Positions 36,388 to 49,368 of a stretch of 64,000 nt of DNA are shown piece by piece. Source of the stretch: Eubacteriales bacterium. Its GTDB lineage: Bacteria; Bacillota; Clostridia; Saccharofermentanales; DTU023. The notes beneath the pieces are model-generated. The model was not told the DNA's origin, did no database searches, and saw only the letters and a list, made by a program, of their open reading frames with translations. Each line of letters opens with the position of its first letter. Position 1 is the stretch's first letter. The stretch is from assembly GCA_030537525.1 (NCBI GenBank), contig JAUNVU010000004.1, positions 1-64,000 of the forward strand, given 5' to 3'. A program made the translations under genes and the position numbers.

Positions 36388-37809
36388 ATGCAGAATTTAG
36401 ATCTTGGCGTTATTGGTATGGCCGTAATGGGCCGCAATTTAGCGCTAAACTTGGCTGAGCACGGCTACAAATGTGCTGTTTTCAATCGTAGCAAAGGACC
36501 CTTAGAATTGGCAAAAGCCGAGGACGAGACAGGTCTACTTCAGCCCTTCGAAAAACTTGAAGATTTCGTGAGTTCCCTAAGCAGGCCACGGAAAATCATC
36601 CTCATGATCAAGTCTGGGGATCCAGTTGACAGCCTCATCTCCCAGCTAATTCCCCTACTTTCCGCAGGTGATATCATCGCTGACTGTGGCAATTCCTATT
36701 ACAAGGATACTGAACGTCGCGCCCAGGAACTTGCAGCCCTTGATCTCAACTATCTTGGCGTCGGTGTCTCTGGCGGTGAAGTTGGCGCCCGCTTTGGTCC
36801 GGCCATCATGCCAGGTGGTGACTTGGCCGCCTATGAACACTTCGCAGACATCTTAAAAGACATCAGTGCGAAGGCTGCAGGCGAGCCCTGTTCCGCATAC
36901 ATCGGCAAGGGCGGCTCAGGACACTACGTCAAAATGGTCCACAATGGCATAGAATATGCTGACATGCAAATTATTGCCGAGGGTTATTATTTCCTTCGCT
37001 ATGGCTTGGGACTCTCCCTTGAAGAAATTCACGACTGCTTTGAGAAATATAATCAGGGTCCGCTCGACTCTTACCTCATTGAGATCACCGCGAAGATTCT
37101 GACCGCCAAAGATGATCTCGCTTCTGGCTTCCTCTTAGATCAAATTGTGGATGAAGCCAGGCAAAAGGGCACGGGTCGCTGGACCAATTTAGAGGCCATT
37201 GAGCTTGCGGTTGACTGCTCAGTCCTGCTTGCAGGTCTCAATGGACGAAATATCTCCAGTATGAGTGCCGAAAGACAAGCTGCTAACAAGCTCTACGGTG
37301 GTGCCAGAAAACTTGAGCTCACGCCTAAGGAAAAACAGAGTTTAATCAGTCAGGTGGAGAGAGCAATTCTCGCAGCAAAGATTATCGCCTATGCCCAGGG
37401 CTTCGCCCTCTATCATCGGGCTAGTGAGGTCTATGACTGGCAATTGAATCTGGCAAATATTGCTGCCATCTTTAGAAACGGCTGCATCATTAGAGCGAAG
37501 CTACTAAAAGAGATCATGGCCGCCTTCAAGCAAGAACCTCACTGCCCCAACCTACTCTTGAGCGAGGAGTTTAAGGAGACAGTTGAGGAGAATATCAAGG
37601 GTCTTAGGAAAATTGTCAAATTGGCAGCTGAAATAGGTATTGCCATGCCTGCAGCTTTTGCCGCTTTGAGTTACTTTGACAGCTATAAGTCTGTGCCTTC
37701 CGCAGCTAATCTCATTCAAGCTCAACGCGACTACTTCGGAGCTCACAGCTTCGAACGCAGAGACCGCAAAGGCAACTTCCACTACCCGTGGCAGTCCTTA
37801 GAAAAATAA
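36388..37809 (+). CDS. gnd: 6-phosphogluconate dehydrogenase (decarboxylating)
   Basis: Oxidises and decarboxylates 6-phosphogluconate to ribulose-5-phosphate with NAD(P)+. The dinucleotide-binding GVIGMAVMGRNLALN is at the N-terminus. GVGVSGGEVGARFGPAIMPGG and GKGGSGHYVKMVHNGIEYADMQ (shown as GGSGHYVKMVHNGIEY) give substrate and catalytic residues. The C-terminal QAQRDYFGAHSFERRD is also standard. The 473-residue length is normal. It completes a transport-kinase-dehydrogenase route for gluconate. zwf is not in the window. Confidence 0.97.
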   Translation: MQNLDLGVIGMAVMGRNLALNLAEHGYKCAVFNRSKGPLELAKAEDETGLLQPFEKLEDFVSSLSRPRKIILMIKSGDPVDSLISQLIPLLSAGDIIADCGNSYYKDTERRAQELAALDLNYLGVGVSGGEVGARFGPAIMPGGDLAAYEHFADILKDISAKAAGEPCSAYIGKGGSGHYVKMVHNGIEYADMQIIAEGYYFLRYGLGLSLEEIHDCFEKYNQGPLDSYLIEITAKILTAKDDLASGFLLDQIVDEARQKGTGRWTNLEAIELAVDCSVLLAGLNGRNISSMSAERQAANKLYGGARKLELTPKEKQSLISQVERAILAAKIIAYAQGFALYHRASEVYDWQLNLANIAAIFRNGCIIRAKLLKEIMAAFKQEPHCPNLLLSEEFKETVEENIKGLRKIVKLAAEIGIAMPAAFAALSYFDSYKSVPSAANLIQAQRDYFGAHSFERRDRKGNFHYPWQSLEK

Positions 37810-37832
37810 AGCGAGCCTCATGCCCGCTTGAG

Positions 37833-37865
37833 AAGCTCCGTTTCAATACGGAGCTTTTTATTATT
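37833..37865 (+). terminator. Terminator of the gluconate operon
   Basis: AAGCTCCG-TTTCAATA-CGGAGCTT is followed by TTTATTATTTT on the plus strand, 24 bases after the gnd stop. Confidence 0.88.
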
Positions 37866-39062
37866 TTAAGGCTGTACCTTACCTGGCCAGCGGGCCTGTC
37901 GGAACTTGCCCATCAGGATCTCTATTTCCCCACCAAAGGACTTCTTGAATTCATAATTACCAAATCCCTCACTGGCCTCCGCGAGCTCCAAAGTGCCATA
38001 GAAATTAAAGCGCTTGCGGCCTTCGGCGTAAGCGACGGCTAGAAGTTCGTGGTTCAAAATACTGTTTGCCCTAGTATAATTGAAGCGTTGGTAGCGCCCG
38101 CCAAACACCGTGGTCGTCTCGCCTGGTGATTTTAGGCAGAAGAGGGCAGCCAAGGGCAGCTTCGCGCAATTTATCTCCTCAGCTTCTGCTAAGCGCTTTT
38201 CAATGGCCTTTAATCTCTTCAACGCTTCCTTGCGCTGACCCTCGGCCTTGCGATTTGTAGCACCTTCAAGCTCTTTCAGCTCGCTTTCCTCTTGCGCCTT
38301 GAACTCACTTTGATGGCGTATAAATTCTGCACGATCAAGTTCGACAAGGGCCAGGAGACAGTCTTCGCCAAAGGCTCGCTTCATAGCCTGAAAATAATTT
38401 AGATCCTGAATAAAGAATTCCTTGCGATCAGCTGTATCATCGAGGATTTTAAAGAAATGTTCTAGTTCTGAGGCTGGTAAATTACGACAGCTAAGCCCGT
38501 ATTCTTCTACCTTCGGCAAGGCTCTTCGCAAATTACCCTCATAGCCACTAATTATTTCCTCTAAGCTCTCACCCGTATCTAGTCTTCTGATATAGAGGTG
38601 GTTGACAGTGTCCATGTCCAGAGCCTGGCCACAGTTAGTAAAACCAGCCTGTTCTAAAGTAGGTAATAATTTTTCCCCAGTTTTCGCGTTGTAATACGGC
38701 GTAAACTGCAAGGCTATCACTCTTTTGTTGCGATATAAATAATCTCTCAATAGCTCCAAGCAAGACAGCATATCTTGCTCGCTAGCTCCCATTTGGAATA
38801 CAGGACCATGGCTGATCCAGGCTTCACGAAAGATCTTCAAACGGCGGTAAAAGCGGACTATGGCAGTCGCTATTACTTCGCCTTCTTTAACCAGCATCAA
38901 GCGCTTATGCTCTACACCCAAAATTTGGTAAGCAGTTCCCATCCGCCAGTCCTGCAGAAATGCCACTGCTTCGTTCAGAGCGTTTTGAAAATCCCGAAAC
39001 TTTATAGCTTCGGGACTTCCTTCGTAACTGCTATCGCTTAAGTCTAAAATTTTTATTGACAA
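37866..39062 (-). CDS. FemAB/FemX-family peptidoglycan branch transferase
   Basis: A 398-residue member of the FemAB family, which adds amino acids from aminoacyl-tRNA to the peptidoglycan stem at the inner face of the membrane. Family features are WRMGTAYQILGVEHKRLMLV, the GPVFQMG region, ISGYEGNLRRALPKVEEYGL and a helical coiled-coil arm (about 260-300, KAQEESELKELEGATNRKAEG) typical of the tRNA-synthetase-like insertion. The C-terminal KRFNFYGTLE and EGFGNYEFKKSFGGE are standard. It has a TTG start with AGGAAG upstream. The amino acid added cannot be read from sequence. Confidence 0.9.
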   Translation of the reverse strand: MSIKILDLSDSSYEGSPEAIKFRDFQNALNEAVAFLQDWRMGTAYQILGVEHKRLMLVKEGEVIATAIVRFYRRLKIFREAWISHGPVFQMGASEQDMLSCLELLRDYLYRNKRVIALQFTPYYNAKTGEKLLPTLEQAGFTNCGQALDMDTVNHLYIRRLDTGESLEEIISGYEGNLRRALPKVEEYGLSCRNLPASELEHFFKILDDTADRKEFFIQDLNYFQAMKRAFGEDCLLALVELDRAEFIRHQSEFKAQEESELKELEGATNRKAEGQRKEALKRLKAIEKRLAEAEEINCAKLPLAALFCLKSPGETTTVFGGRYQRFNYTRANSILNHELLAVAYAEGRKRFNFYGTLELAEASEGFGNYEFKKSFGGEIEILMGKFRQARWPGKVQP

Positions 39063-39091
39063 TGTATTTCTTCCTATGTTCTTATTCAGCT

Positions 39092-39490
39092 CTACTTCTT
39101 ACCGGCAACATTAATTCGATTAATCGCCTTCAACAGAGCGATTCTAGCTCGCTCGTAATCAATATCTTCACTCTGTGTGTTGAGATATGACTCGGCGCGT
39201 TTCTTGGCGGCTTCTGCTCTTGCCACATCAATATCTTCTGGCCATTCGGCAGATTCTGTAACCAGGGTGGCTCCATTCTTCTCTACGGCAATATAACCGC
39301 GGCCAACTGCTGCCAATTTTCTCGTTCCATCCTCTAGATGGAGGGTGGCTACGGAAATCTTTGTCGGCGTCAAAAGCGGAGTAGTTCCCTTCATTACGGC
39401 CAGGTCGCCCTCAATTCCCCGGATTACCAGAGTCTTGACAGCGGCCTCGAAGAAGACCCGCTGTGGTGTTACGACCTTTAAGCGAAACAT
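39092..39490 (-). CDS. atpC: ATP synthase epsilon subunit
   Basis: The 132-residue F1 epsilon subunit couples rotation and regulates hydrolysis. The N-terminal beta sandwich (FRLKVVTPQRVFFE, GDLAVMKGTTPLLTP) and the two C-terminal helices (ARAEAAKKRAESYL) are present. Last gene of the atp operon. ATG directly after the atpD stop. Confidence 0.95.
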   Translation of the reverse strand: MFRLKVVTPQRVFFEAAVKTLVIRGIEGDLAVMKGTTPLLTPTKISVATLHLEDGTRKLAAVGRGYIAVEKNGATLVTESAEWPEDIDVARAEAAKKRAESYLNTQSEDIDYERARIALLKAINRINVAGKK

Positions 39491-39491
39491 C

Positions 39492-41766
<2,275 letters not shown>

Positions 41767-41789
41767 GTCGGCCACCTCCCGCAATCAAA

Positions 41790-43295
41790 TTACTGGAATG
41801 TCTTGGCGAATTCTGCCACTGCTTGACGGATGATCTCTTTATTCTCATCCGAGATGACACTAGTCTCTCGAATATCGTCATAGACTTGGCTGTGATTGAT
41901 CTCGAAGTAGTTGAGGAATTCTCCTTCAAAATCACTAATTCTTTCAACTGGTATTTCTGAAAGCAAGTCTTCAGTAACGGCAAAGAGTATGACGATTTGC
42001 TGCCATACTTCAAGCGGCGAATTCTGGCGCTGACGCAGTATTCTCATCATGCGCTCACCGAGTTGCAATGACTTCCTGGTCTCTTCATCTAACTCAGAAC
42101 CAAACTGGGCAAAACCCGCAAGATCGCGATACTGAGCTAATGAGAGCTTGAGTTTAGAACCGATCTTCTTAATAGCCTTGATCTGCGCAGCGCCACCAAC
42201 ACGAGATACTGAAAGTCCTGTGTTAATCGCAGGCCGCTGACCTGAAAAGAAGAGGTCTGACTCGAGGAAGATCTGGCCATCTGTAATCGAGATGACGTTT
42301 GTTGGAATATAAGCCGAGATATCACCTGCCAGCGTTTCAATAATTGGCAAGGCAGTAATTGAACCACCGCCAAATTCTTCATTCAATCTAGCAGCGCGCT
42401 CTAGTAGTCTTGAGTGTAGGTAGAAGACGTCACCTGGATAGGCTTCTCGTCCAGGTGGACGACGCAGTAGCAAGGACATGGTACGGTAGGCAACAGCGTG
42501 CTTTGAAAGGTCGTCATAGACAATCAAGACGTCCTTGCCTTGAGCCATAAATTCCTCAGCCATAGTGACACCAGCATAGGGGGCGATGTACTGAATTGGT
42601 GCCAGTTCACTAGCGGTCGCTGAAACTACAATGGTGTAGTCCATAGCTCCGTAGCGCTCGAAGTTATCGACGATACCAGCAACCGTAGAACTCTTCTGAC
42701 CAATGGCAACGTAAATACAAATTACATCCTTACCCTTCTGGTTGATGATAGTATCTGTTGCAATGGTGGTCTTCCCTGTTTGACGGTCGCCGATTATCAA
42801 TTCACGCTGTCCCTTGCCGATGGGGAATAAGGCATCAATAGCCTTGATACCCGTCTGCAATGGCTGGTCAACACTCTTTCTCGTGATGACGCCTGGCGCT
42901 ACTTTCTCAATAGGCATGTGCTTGTCTGTATTGATTGGACCCTTGCCGTCAATTGGCTGACCCAATGCATTGACTACGCGACCAATTAGTTCTGAACCAA
43001 CTGGCACTTCGACAATCCTGCCAGTGCGCTTGACAGTATCGCCCTCGACCAGCTCCTTATCTGAGCCAAGCAAGACGACACCAATATTGCTCTCCTCTAG
43101 GTTCAGGGCCATGCCAAAGATGCCACCAGGAAACTCCAATAATTCGTTACTCTGGCAGCCCTCTAAACCGTAGACACGGGCTATTCCATCACCGACCTCG
43201 AGGATAGTACCGACGTCAACTAGTTCTATCTTCTCTTCGTAATTCTCGATCTGCGATTTGATGATCGAGGTAATTTCCTCAGGTCTCAAACTCAT
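41790..43295 (-). CDS. atpA: ATP synthase alpha subunit
   Basis: Non-catalytic nucleotide-binding subunit of F1, 501 residues. P-loop [26 protein letters not shown] and the alpha signature [17 protein letters not shown] are all present. Flanked by atpH and atpG with gaps of 16 and 23 bases. Confidence 0.98.
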   Translation of the reverse strand: MSLRPEEITSIIKSQIENYEEKIELVDVGTILEVGDGIARVYGLEGCQSNELLEFPGGIFGMALNLEESNIGVVLLGSDKELVEGDTVKRTGRIVEVPVGSELIGRVVNALGQPIDGKGPINTDKHMPIEKVAPGVITRKSVDQPLQTGIKAIDALFPIGKGQRELIIGDRQTGKTTIATDTIINQKGKDVICIYVAIGQKSSTVAGIVDNFERYGAMDYTIVVSATASELAPIQYIAPYAGVTMAEEFMAQGKDVLIVYDDLSKHAVAYRTMSLLLRRPPGREAYPGDVFYLHSRLLERAARLNEEFGGGSITALPIIETLAGDISAYIPTNVISITDGQIFLESDLFFSGQRPAINTGLSVSRVGGAAQIKAIKKIGSKLKLSLAQYRDLAGFAQFGSELDEETRKSLQLGERMMRILRQRQNSPLEVWQQIVILFAVTEDLLSEIPVERISDFEGEFLNYFEINHSQVYDDIRETSVISDENKEIIRQAVAEFAKTFQ

Positions 43296-43311
43296 ATTTC
43301 ACCTCAATAGC

Positions 43312-43845
43312 TTAATTCTTTGCCATTTTCTGTCGGAAGTTCTCAAGCGAAGTCCTCAACGAATGGTCTAGGCGCTGACCGTCATAACTGACGATCAAGC
43401 CTCCTAAGAGGTCTCCATTAACCTCTTCATTGAGCTTCACCTTGCACTTACTCTTCTGCTCTATGACCTCGATGAGGCGTTCACGCTGCGCAGCTGTCAG
43501 AGGCGCTGCAGCCTGGACATCGACCTCAAGCTGGCCAAGTTCTGCCTGGGCAAGTTCAATAAACTCTGCGCTGATCTCAGCGAGACGAGCCAGACGACCA
43601 TTATCAATCAGAACATAGAGAAAGCGTAGGACTGTTTCGCTAAATTCACGTCCAAAAATTGCTTCCACTAGACGCTTCTTCTCTTCGCCAGGAATTCTTG
43701 GGTGGCCGAATGCCGTCTGTAGCTCTGGCACTTCAAGAACTGTCTTAGCAACAGTGGCCAACTGTTCTGCAGCACGCTCAATGGCCTGCTCATCCCCTAG
43801 AGTGCGCAGTAATGCTTCGGCGTAGGGTGTGCCCAACTTAGCCAT
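43312..43845 (-). CDS. atpH: ATP synthase delta subunit
   Basis: Peripheral-stalk OSCP/delta subunit, 177 residues. It shows the N-terminal helical bundle (GTPYAEALLRTLGDEQAIERA, i.e. YAEALL) and the C-terminal LLGGLIVSYDGQRLDHSLRTSLENF pattern (GGLIVSYDGQRLDHSLR). Its ATG overlaps the atpF stop by one base (TAATG). Confidence 0.95.
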   Translation of the reverse strand: MAKLGTPYAEALLRTLGDEQAIERAAEQLATVAKTVLEVPELQTAFGHPRIPGEEKKRLVEAIFGREFSETVLRFLYVLIDNGRLARLAEISAEFIELAQAELGQLEVDVQAAAPLTAAQRERLIEVIEQKSKCKVKLNEEVNGDLLGGLIVSYDGQRLDHSLRTSLENFRQKMAKN

Positions 43846-44357
43846 TACTGTCGCTCCAAATCGTTGATAAAGGAATCAACTAGGGCTTGCTGAGCCTCAG
43901 ACTTCCCAAGCTTATCGCGCAAGAGCTTGCTCGCAAGATTAACAGCCAGGTTGCCCGCTTCAGCTTGTACTTCAGACATAGCCTGACTCTGACGACGCTC
44001 TACTTCTCGATCTGTGCGCTCGAGTATCAACTTGGACTCTTCTTCGGCATCAGCCACTAATTTATCGCGCATAGCTTCACCGCGCTCTCGATAATCTTCA
44101 ACTATCTTAGCGCCCTCGTCACGAGCTGCTGCAAGCTTCGCTTCATACTGAGACTTGAGCTCTTCGGCTTCGGCACGTTCAGCCTCCGCCTTCGCGATTC
44201 CACCCAGTACCAGTTCTTCTCGTTTCTGGAGAAATTCCTTAATCGGCTTGTGTAGAAAATGCTTGAGGATGAAGTACAAAATGATCACGGAGATCCAGAC
44301 CAAAACCATGTGGATTGGATCTGGAACAGAATGTACCTGGATTTCCATTAGATGCAT
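43845..44357 (-). CDS. atpF: ATP synthase b subunit
   Basis: Peripheral stalk subunit: one N-terminal membrane segment (about residues 18-36) and a long, highly charged helix (EELVLGGIAKAEAERAEAEELKSQYEAKL, shown as IAKAEAERAEAEELKSQYEA). Length 170. GAGAGGAAG lies nine bases before the ATG at 44357. A second ATG occurs nine bases further on. Confidence 0.95.
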   Translation of the reverse strand: MHLMEIQVHSVPDPIHMVLVWISVIILYFILKHFLHKPIKEFLQKREELVLGGIAKAEAERAEAEELKSQYEAKLAAARDEGAKIVEDYRERGEAMRDKLVADAEEESKLILERTDREVERRQSQAMSEVQAEAGNLAVNLASKLLRDKLGKSEAQQALVDSFINDLERQ

Positions 44358-44390
44358 AAGTTTCTTCCTCTCAGTATTCTAAGCCGAAAA

Positions 44391-45363
<973 letters not shown>

Positions 45364-45379
45364 TCGACAATCCCTCCGT

Positions 45380-45748
45380 TCATTCGTCTCTCTTCTTAAA
45401 TAGAGAGCTCACTAATATAGTGTACTTCATTGATACAATGCCAACAAGAAGAGCGATCAAATTGACGCTGTCATCTTGCATAGCTAGAAGTATAAGCACC
45501 GCATAGATCACTAGCCTGATCATATACCCTAAACGCACCTTGCGATTGGCAAGCCGAGGAGGTCGTACCAGTGCCTTCCGCAAGGTCAGCTCCATTTGAA
45601 AAAATAGTACGATGGCGATTGCACCCCCAAGAAGTTGCCCCTTAATCCATGGCCAAGGTGTCTTTATGAAAATAAGATAGATGCCCGACAAGAGGATATT
45701 GAACCCCGCACAAAGTATTACTATGCGTTGCAAGATGGGATCTCTCAT
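45380..45748 (-). CDS. atpI: ATP synthase subunit I-like membrane protein
   Basis: A small membrane protein of the AtpI/UncI type that helps c-ring assembly. It has four hydrophobic segments in about 122 residues and the usual place before atpB. I use the ATG at 45748, which overlaps the atpZ stop (TAATG). A GTG two codons earlier (45754) is also possible. Confidence 0.82.
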   Translation of the reverse strand: MRDPILQRIVILCAGFNILLSGIYLIFIKTPWPWIKGQLLGGAIAIVLFFQMELTLRKALVRPPRLANRKVRLGYMIRLVIYAVLILLAMQDDSVNLIALLVGIVSMKYTILVSSLFKKRDE

Positions 45749-46086
45749 TACCACTCTTCTACCTCATCTGCTGACCTTGCAGCCTGCTCTTTCGCTCGAG
45801 TATCAGCATCCTTGCGCTCTTTCAAAACAGCCTCCATCTTCGCCCGCAGCTTCGCATCCGGGTCTGCTTTACGATTTTTGGCAAAGCGGAATTTATCCAA
45901 GCGAAGTATGACGCGGAAGGCAGCAAGCATGCCAAGGACCAAGAATACAATGGCAAAAATCCCGCCTGTTTCAAACTTCTTGTCTAGCCACAAGCCTAGC
46001 AGAAGGCAGAGGATAATCGGCGTCAACATCATGAAGCCCACCTGCGTAATAAGCGCAAAATATTCCAGTCCAGAATTCTTTTTCAT
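45748..46086 (-). CDS. atpZ: AtpZ/AtpI-family F0 assembly protein
   Basis: A 112-residue protein with two membrane segments (YFALITQVGFMMLTPIILCLLLGLWLDKKF..., the LGLWLDKKF turn being typical of AtpZ) and a charged C-terminal tail (DPDAKLRAKMEAVLKERKDA). AtpZ forms a complex with AtpI in Bacillus and is linked to Mg2+/Ca2+ handling. The start is the ATG at 46086, with GACGAGG upstream. A longer frame to 46134 would cover the promoter. Confidence 0.85.
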   Translation of the reverse strand: MKKNSGLEYFALITQVGFMMLTPIILCLLLGLWLDKKFETGGIFAIVFLVLGMLAAFRVILRLDKFRFAKNRKADPDAKLRAKMEAVLKERKDADTRAKEQAARSADEVEEW

Positions 46087-46105
46087 GCTATTTCCTCGTC
46101 TATTA

Positions 46106-46134
46106 ATACTATGTTCTAGAAGATATTTATTCAA
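46106..46134 (-). promoter_or_regulatory. Promoter of the atp operon
   Basis: On the minus strand TTGAAT (46129-46134), a 17-base spacer and TAGTAT (46106-46111), ending 20 bases before the atpZ start. Confidence 0.65.
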
Positions 46135-46222
46135 GTTTTCGAGCGATTAAATAAAGATGAAAATCTGTACAGTGGTTGTGAGAAAATGAGCAATTTAAAT
46201 CCTATTGATACGAATCAGCAGC

Positions 46223-46255
46223 AAAAAACCCCGCTACCATTGTTTGATAACGGGG
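46223..46255 (-). terminator. Terminator of the surface protein gene at 46278
   Basis: On the minus strand CCCCGTTA...TAGCGGGG with an imperfect stem is followed by six T. It lies 22 bases after the stop and also insulates the atp promoter. Confidence 0.82.
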
Positions 46256-46277
46256 GCCAAGATTTTTACATTTTGCT

Positions 46278-47573
46278 CTAGCTAATCTTTCTCTTAACAA
46301 ACACCACTACAGAGGCCAGTAGCAACAAGACTATGCTAATCTGCTGCATCTGAGTGGACTCTCCTGTTGCAGGTACTTGTAGACTCTGTTGCTGCGGAGT
46401 TTGTACTGCAACCTCAACTTTTACAGGTACTGTCTTAGGATCTCGGTATACTCCATGCGAAGGAATATAAACTGGTGGTATTACAACTTTTTCTGTCGGT
46501 CTTGTGTCACTTGGTTTAGATTCTTCTGTGGGTTTTGGTTGTTCTGTCGGTTTAGGTGGCTCAGGATCATCGGCAGGTCGATTGTAATAAAGAATTATAT
46601 GTAATTCATCGTTGTGAATATCTGGATCAAATGCACCCCACCTAAACTTTAGGGAATATTTGTAGCGATATCCATCTGTAGCATATTCGGTGAGGAAATT
46701 ATAGTCATCGTCTTCGATGATGGCGGATTGTTGGGATTCAAAGGTGACATCTTCTGTATCACTAAAGGTCAGTGTAACTATGGAATCTTCTTTGATATCT
46801 AAGCCCTTAAGACCTAGTGAGCCAGTGTCTTTATTTACCCCTAATTTAAGTGGTTCCGTATGTTCTGTTCCTTTGCTATCTGTGTATGTCAGCGTAAAGT
46901 TTGTTGGAGCAGCTTCCCAATAATTTCCAGCCTTGGTTGACTTGGTCTTAATATCGTTCAGGTCTGAATAGGTCGTTCCTGGATCATCTGCAACATTTGG
47001 ATCAATCCATGCAGAGTATATGACCAGGTTCTTTATCTTCTGCTCTGGTGTACCTTTTTTAACAAAATAGAGTTTTACATCCGCATTATCTGCTGGTTTT
47101 AATAGCATGGTGCCCTTGGTATTCAATTTGTTATATCTGCCACCAGGAGATTGCTCATCCTCATATAGCGTATAGTAAGATTTCCAATCCTTTCGTTGAT
47201 CTTCAGTCAAATCAGGGAATGGAATCTGGACAGCAATTCTATCAATAGCAGCCACTAGAGCCTCATGATTAACAGGAGTTACATCAGGCACTGGTTCTTC
47301 TACAGATATAAAATCCGTTTCCGCCACCCCTAATGCATACTCACCAACATTCCCTGTTAAGGTTATTGAGATAGGATTACCGTCATCATCTGTACCAAAA
47401 TTGCCACTAAACACACCACCGTCACCTAAGTAGAAGTGAACCTTGTATTCCACAGTTCCTTCGGCTCTAGCAATAATCCTATTAGGAATTGTCACCAATC
47501 CTAATGTTAAAAATAGCCCTAACGAAACCGCTAGAATCCTATTCATCAAAACCTTTTGGGTCTTATTCATCAT
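46278..47573 (-). CDS. Sortase-anchored surface protein with VPATGE signal
   Basis: A secreted wall protein of unknown ligand. From the ATG at 47573 (MMNKTQKVLM, GGAGGAG upstream) it has a signal peptide ending near ARAEG, a central region of about 300 residues with no motif I recognise, a Pro/Lys/Glu/Thr-rich wall-spanning stretch (PPKPTEQPKPTEESKPS), and a C-terminal sorting signal: VPATGES, a hydrophobic segment (ISIVLLLLASVVVFV) and KRK. The first position is Val, not Leu. The 450-residue frame from 47630 adds 19 residues before the true signal. Divergent from the LytTR system. Confidence 0.82.
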   Translation of the reverse strand: MMNKTQKVLMNRILAVSLGLFLTLGLVTIPNRIIARAEGTVEYKVHFYLGDGGVFSGNFGTDDDGNPISITLTGNVGEYALGVAETDFISVEEPVPDVTPVNHEALVAAIDRIAVQIPFPDLTEDQRKDWKSYYTLYEDEQSPGGRYNKLNTKGTMLLKPADNADVKLYFVKKGTPEQKIKNLVIYSAWIDPNVADDPGTTYSDLNDIKTKSTKAGNYWEAAPTNFTLTYTDSKGTEHTEPLKLGVNKDTGSLGLKGLDIKEDSIVTLTFSDTEDVTFESQQSAIIEDDDYNFLTEYATDGYRYKYSLKFRWGAFDPDIHNDELHIILYYNRPADDPEPPKPTEQPKPTEESKPSDTRPTEKVVIPPVYIPSHGVYRDPKTVPVKVEVAVQTPQQQSLQVPATGESTQMQQISIVLLLLASVVVFVKRKIS

Positions 47574-47610
47574 AGATCTCCTCCATAAAATCGACCAAAA
47601 TATTTGTTCG

Positions 47611-47619
47611 AGTATACCA
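47611..47619 (-). promoter_or_regulatory. Extended -10 promoter of the surface protein gene
   Basis: On the minus strand TG-G-TATACT, 38 bases before the start codon. No good -35 is seen. The rest of 47574-47854 is AT-rich (over 70%) and holds no gene or clear LytTR box. Confidence 0.45.
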
Positions 47620-47854
47620 TATATATTCAAAACAGAGTTACGCAGAGATTACTTTATGAATTTTTACTGTAATAACAATATAAACACTTGAATTTAATTT
47701 CAAAATTCACTTTAATATCGGTCAGCTGTTTAACCAATCAAACTTAATATGCAAAAGAAATTTGAACTTTATTGCAAATCAAAAGTAATTTTAACCTGCA
47801 TCATACACTTTTTGCTATCATGAAAAAGGAAATCAAGAAAGGATATCTCGAGTC

Positions 47855-48574
47855 GTGCTCTACTTCGCAATTGTTGAAGACCAATCAGCCGAGCGGCAAC
47901 TGCTCCGTAACTACCTTGAGCAATGGGCCAGCAGCCGTAATCAAGACCTGGTCATCAACGAGTTTCCATCGGCCGATGCTTTCGATTTCGCTTACAGTGA
48001 AGACCAAAGAGTCGACTGTGCACTCTTAGATATCCAGATGCCAGGCCAAAGCGGGGTGGAATTAGCACGCAGGCTTAGGCAAGCAGGACAAGAACTCACC
48101 ATTATCTTTATCACAGGTATAGTCGATTATATCCAAGAGGGCTATGAGTTGGAGGCTCTTCACTATCTTTTAAAACCCGTAAAAAAAGAAGACCTCAATC
48201 GCTGTCTGGATCGTTTCTTACAGCATCAGAAAACGGCTGCTCCCGCTCTCTTCATCAAAACAGAAGACGGTCATCGAAAAATAATTATTGACGATTTACT
48301 TTATCTTGAAAGCGAGCGCAATGATCTACACTTTCAGCTCAAAGATAAGCAGCAATTAACAGTCCGGGCCGCGCTACAAGATTACGTCGAGAGATTGGGT
48401 GATAATTTCGTCCTCGCCCATCGTAGCTACCTAATAAACCTTGCCGCCATTGAGCAGATCAATGGCCATACAATCATCTTGAGTTCTGGTGAGCAACTGC
48501 CTGTCAGCCGTCGAAGACTCTCAGAAGTCAACGCTGCCTTCATACGATATCACCGCGGGAAGGGTCTGATTTAA
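47855..48574 (+). CDS. LytTR-family response regulator
   Basis: A 239-residue regulator: receiver domain with phosphoacceptor Asp59 in CALLDIQMPGQSG, Thr in IIFITGI and Lys in YLLKPVKK, then a LytTR DNA-binding domain (about 135-235: KTEDGHRKIIIDDLLYLESERN, shown as IIIDDLLYLESERND; FVLAHRSYLINLAAIEQING; LPVSRRR). It has a GTG start with AAAGGA about eleven bases upstream. The last codons overlap the kinase start. Two LytTR boxes upstream of the exporter at 49566 mark the probable target. Confidence 0.94.
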   Translation: MLYFAIVEDQSAERQLLRNYLEQWASSRNQDLVINEFPSADAFDFAYSEDQRVDCALLDIQMPGQSGVELARRLRQAGQELTIIFITGIVDYIQEGYELEALHYLLKPVKKEDLNRCLDRFLQHQKTAAPALFIKTEDGHRKIIIDDLLYLESERNDLHFQLKDKQQLTVRAALQDYVERLGDNFVLAHRSYLINLAAIEQINGHTIILSSGEQLPVSRRRLSEVNAAFIRYHRGKGLI

Positions 48575-49368
48575 TGGCCTATTTTCTGCTAGCTAAATTC
48601 TTGAGTCCGCTCATCTTAATAGGCGCGTTCGCCGCCGGCTTATTATTACTGTGGTTATTTCAGAAATTAATACTTCACTTCGCTGAGCGGCGCTTTGAAG
48701 CTAGATTGGCTAATATCCTAGAACAGCACACCCAAGAGCTCGATGCCAGTTATCGACAGCTGCGCTCCTGGAAACACGACCTGAAGAACCACTTTCAGAT
48801 GCTCCGTGCCTATGGCGAATTGGGACAGACAGACAAGCTCCAAAATTATCTCGATGAGCTGGCTGAAGACCTGGAGAGTATTGACGCTGGCATAAGAAGC
48901 CAACATTTACTTATAGATGCTCTGCTAAATGCCAAGGTCCAGATCGCGAAATCAAAGGACATCAAAGTCAGCGCTGAAGCTGTCCTGCCACCCAAACTCC
49001 CCTTCCCCGACCTCGTCCTCTGCGTAATAATTGGCAATCTCTTGGATAACGCAATAGAAAGCGCGGCAGAAGTTGATAACCCCGAAGATCGCTTCATCCG
49101 TATCTATTTCCACGAAATGAAGCAGCAAGTCTACTTTTATGTCGCCAATAGTTATCAGGGCCAGAGAACTCGCCTGGGCAGCGTCTATCGCTCACACAAG
49201 GGAGGGCCTAACCACGGCTTTGGCCTCTTACGCATAGATCGCATGGTGAAGCGCTACGGCGGGTACCTGAAACGCGCCGACGAAGAAGGTGTCTTCGCCA
49301 CCGAAATTTTGCTGCCATATCCTAAGGCGAACCCCACAGCTAGCAATAATTCTAAAACTCTTGATTGA
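48574..49368 (+). CDS. AgrC-like sensor histidine kinase with one membrane segment
   Basis: A 264-residue kinase of the GHKL/HATPase_c_5 type that pairs with LytTR regulators. The phosphoacceptor is His68 in SWKHDLKNHFQ. The ATPase N-box is IIGNLLDNAIESA and the G-box GFGLLRIDRMV. Only one hydrophobic segment (about residues 10-33) precedes the catalytic part, whereas AgrC-type receptors have six or so. It therefore lacks a normal peptide-sensing domain and may depend on a partner such as the exporter. ATG overlaps the regulator stop (TAATG). Confidence 0.92.
   Translation: MAYFLLAKFLSPLILIGAFAAGLLLLWLFQKLILHFAERRFEARLANILEQHTQELDASYRQLRSWKHDLKNHFQMLRAYGELGQTDKLQNYLDELAEDLESIDAGIRSQHLLIDALLNAKVQIAKSKDIKVSAEAVLPPKLPFPDLVLCVIIGNLLDNAIESAAEVDNPEDRFIRIYFHEMKQQVYFYVANSYQGQRTRLGSVYRSHKGGPNHGFGLLRIDRMVKRYGGYLKRADEEGVFATEILLPYPKANPTASNNSKTLD

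Noticed and set aside
45635-46150. A 171-codon plus-strand frame over atpI and atpZ
   Set aside because: It lies antisense to two conserved genes, its translation is Ser/Arg-rich without family features, and it has no convincing ribosome binding site.
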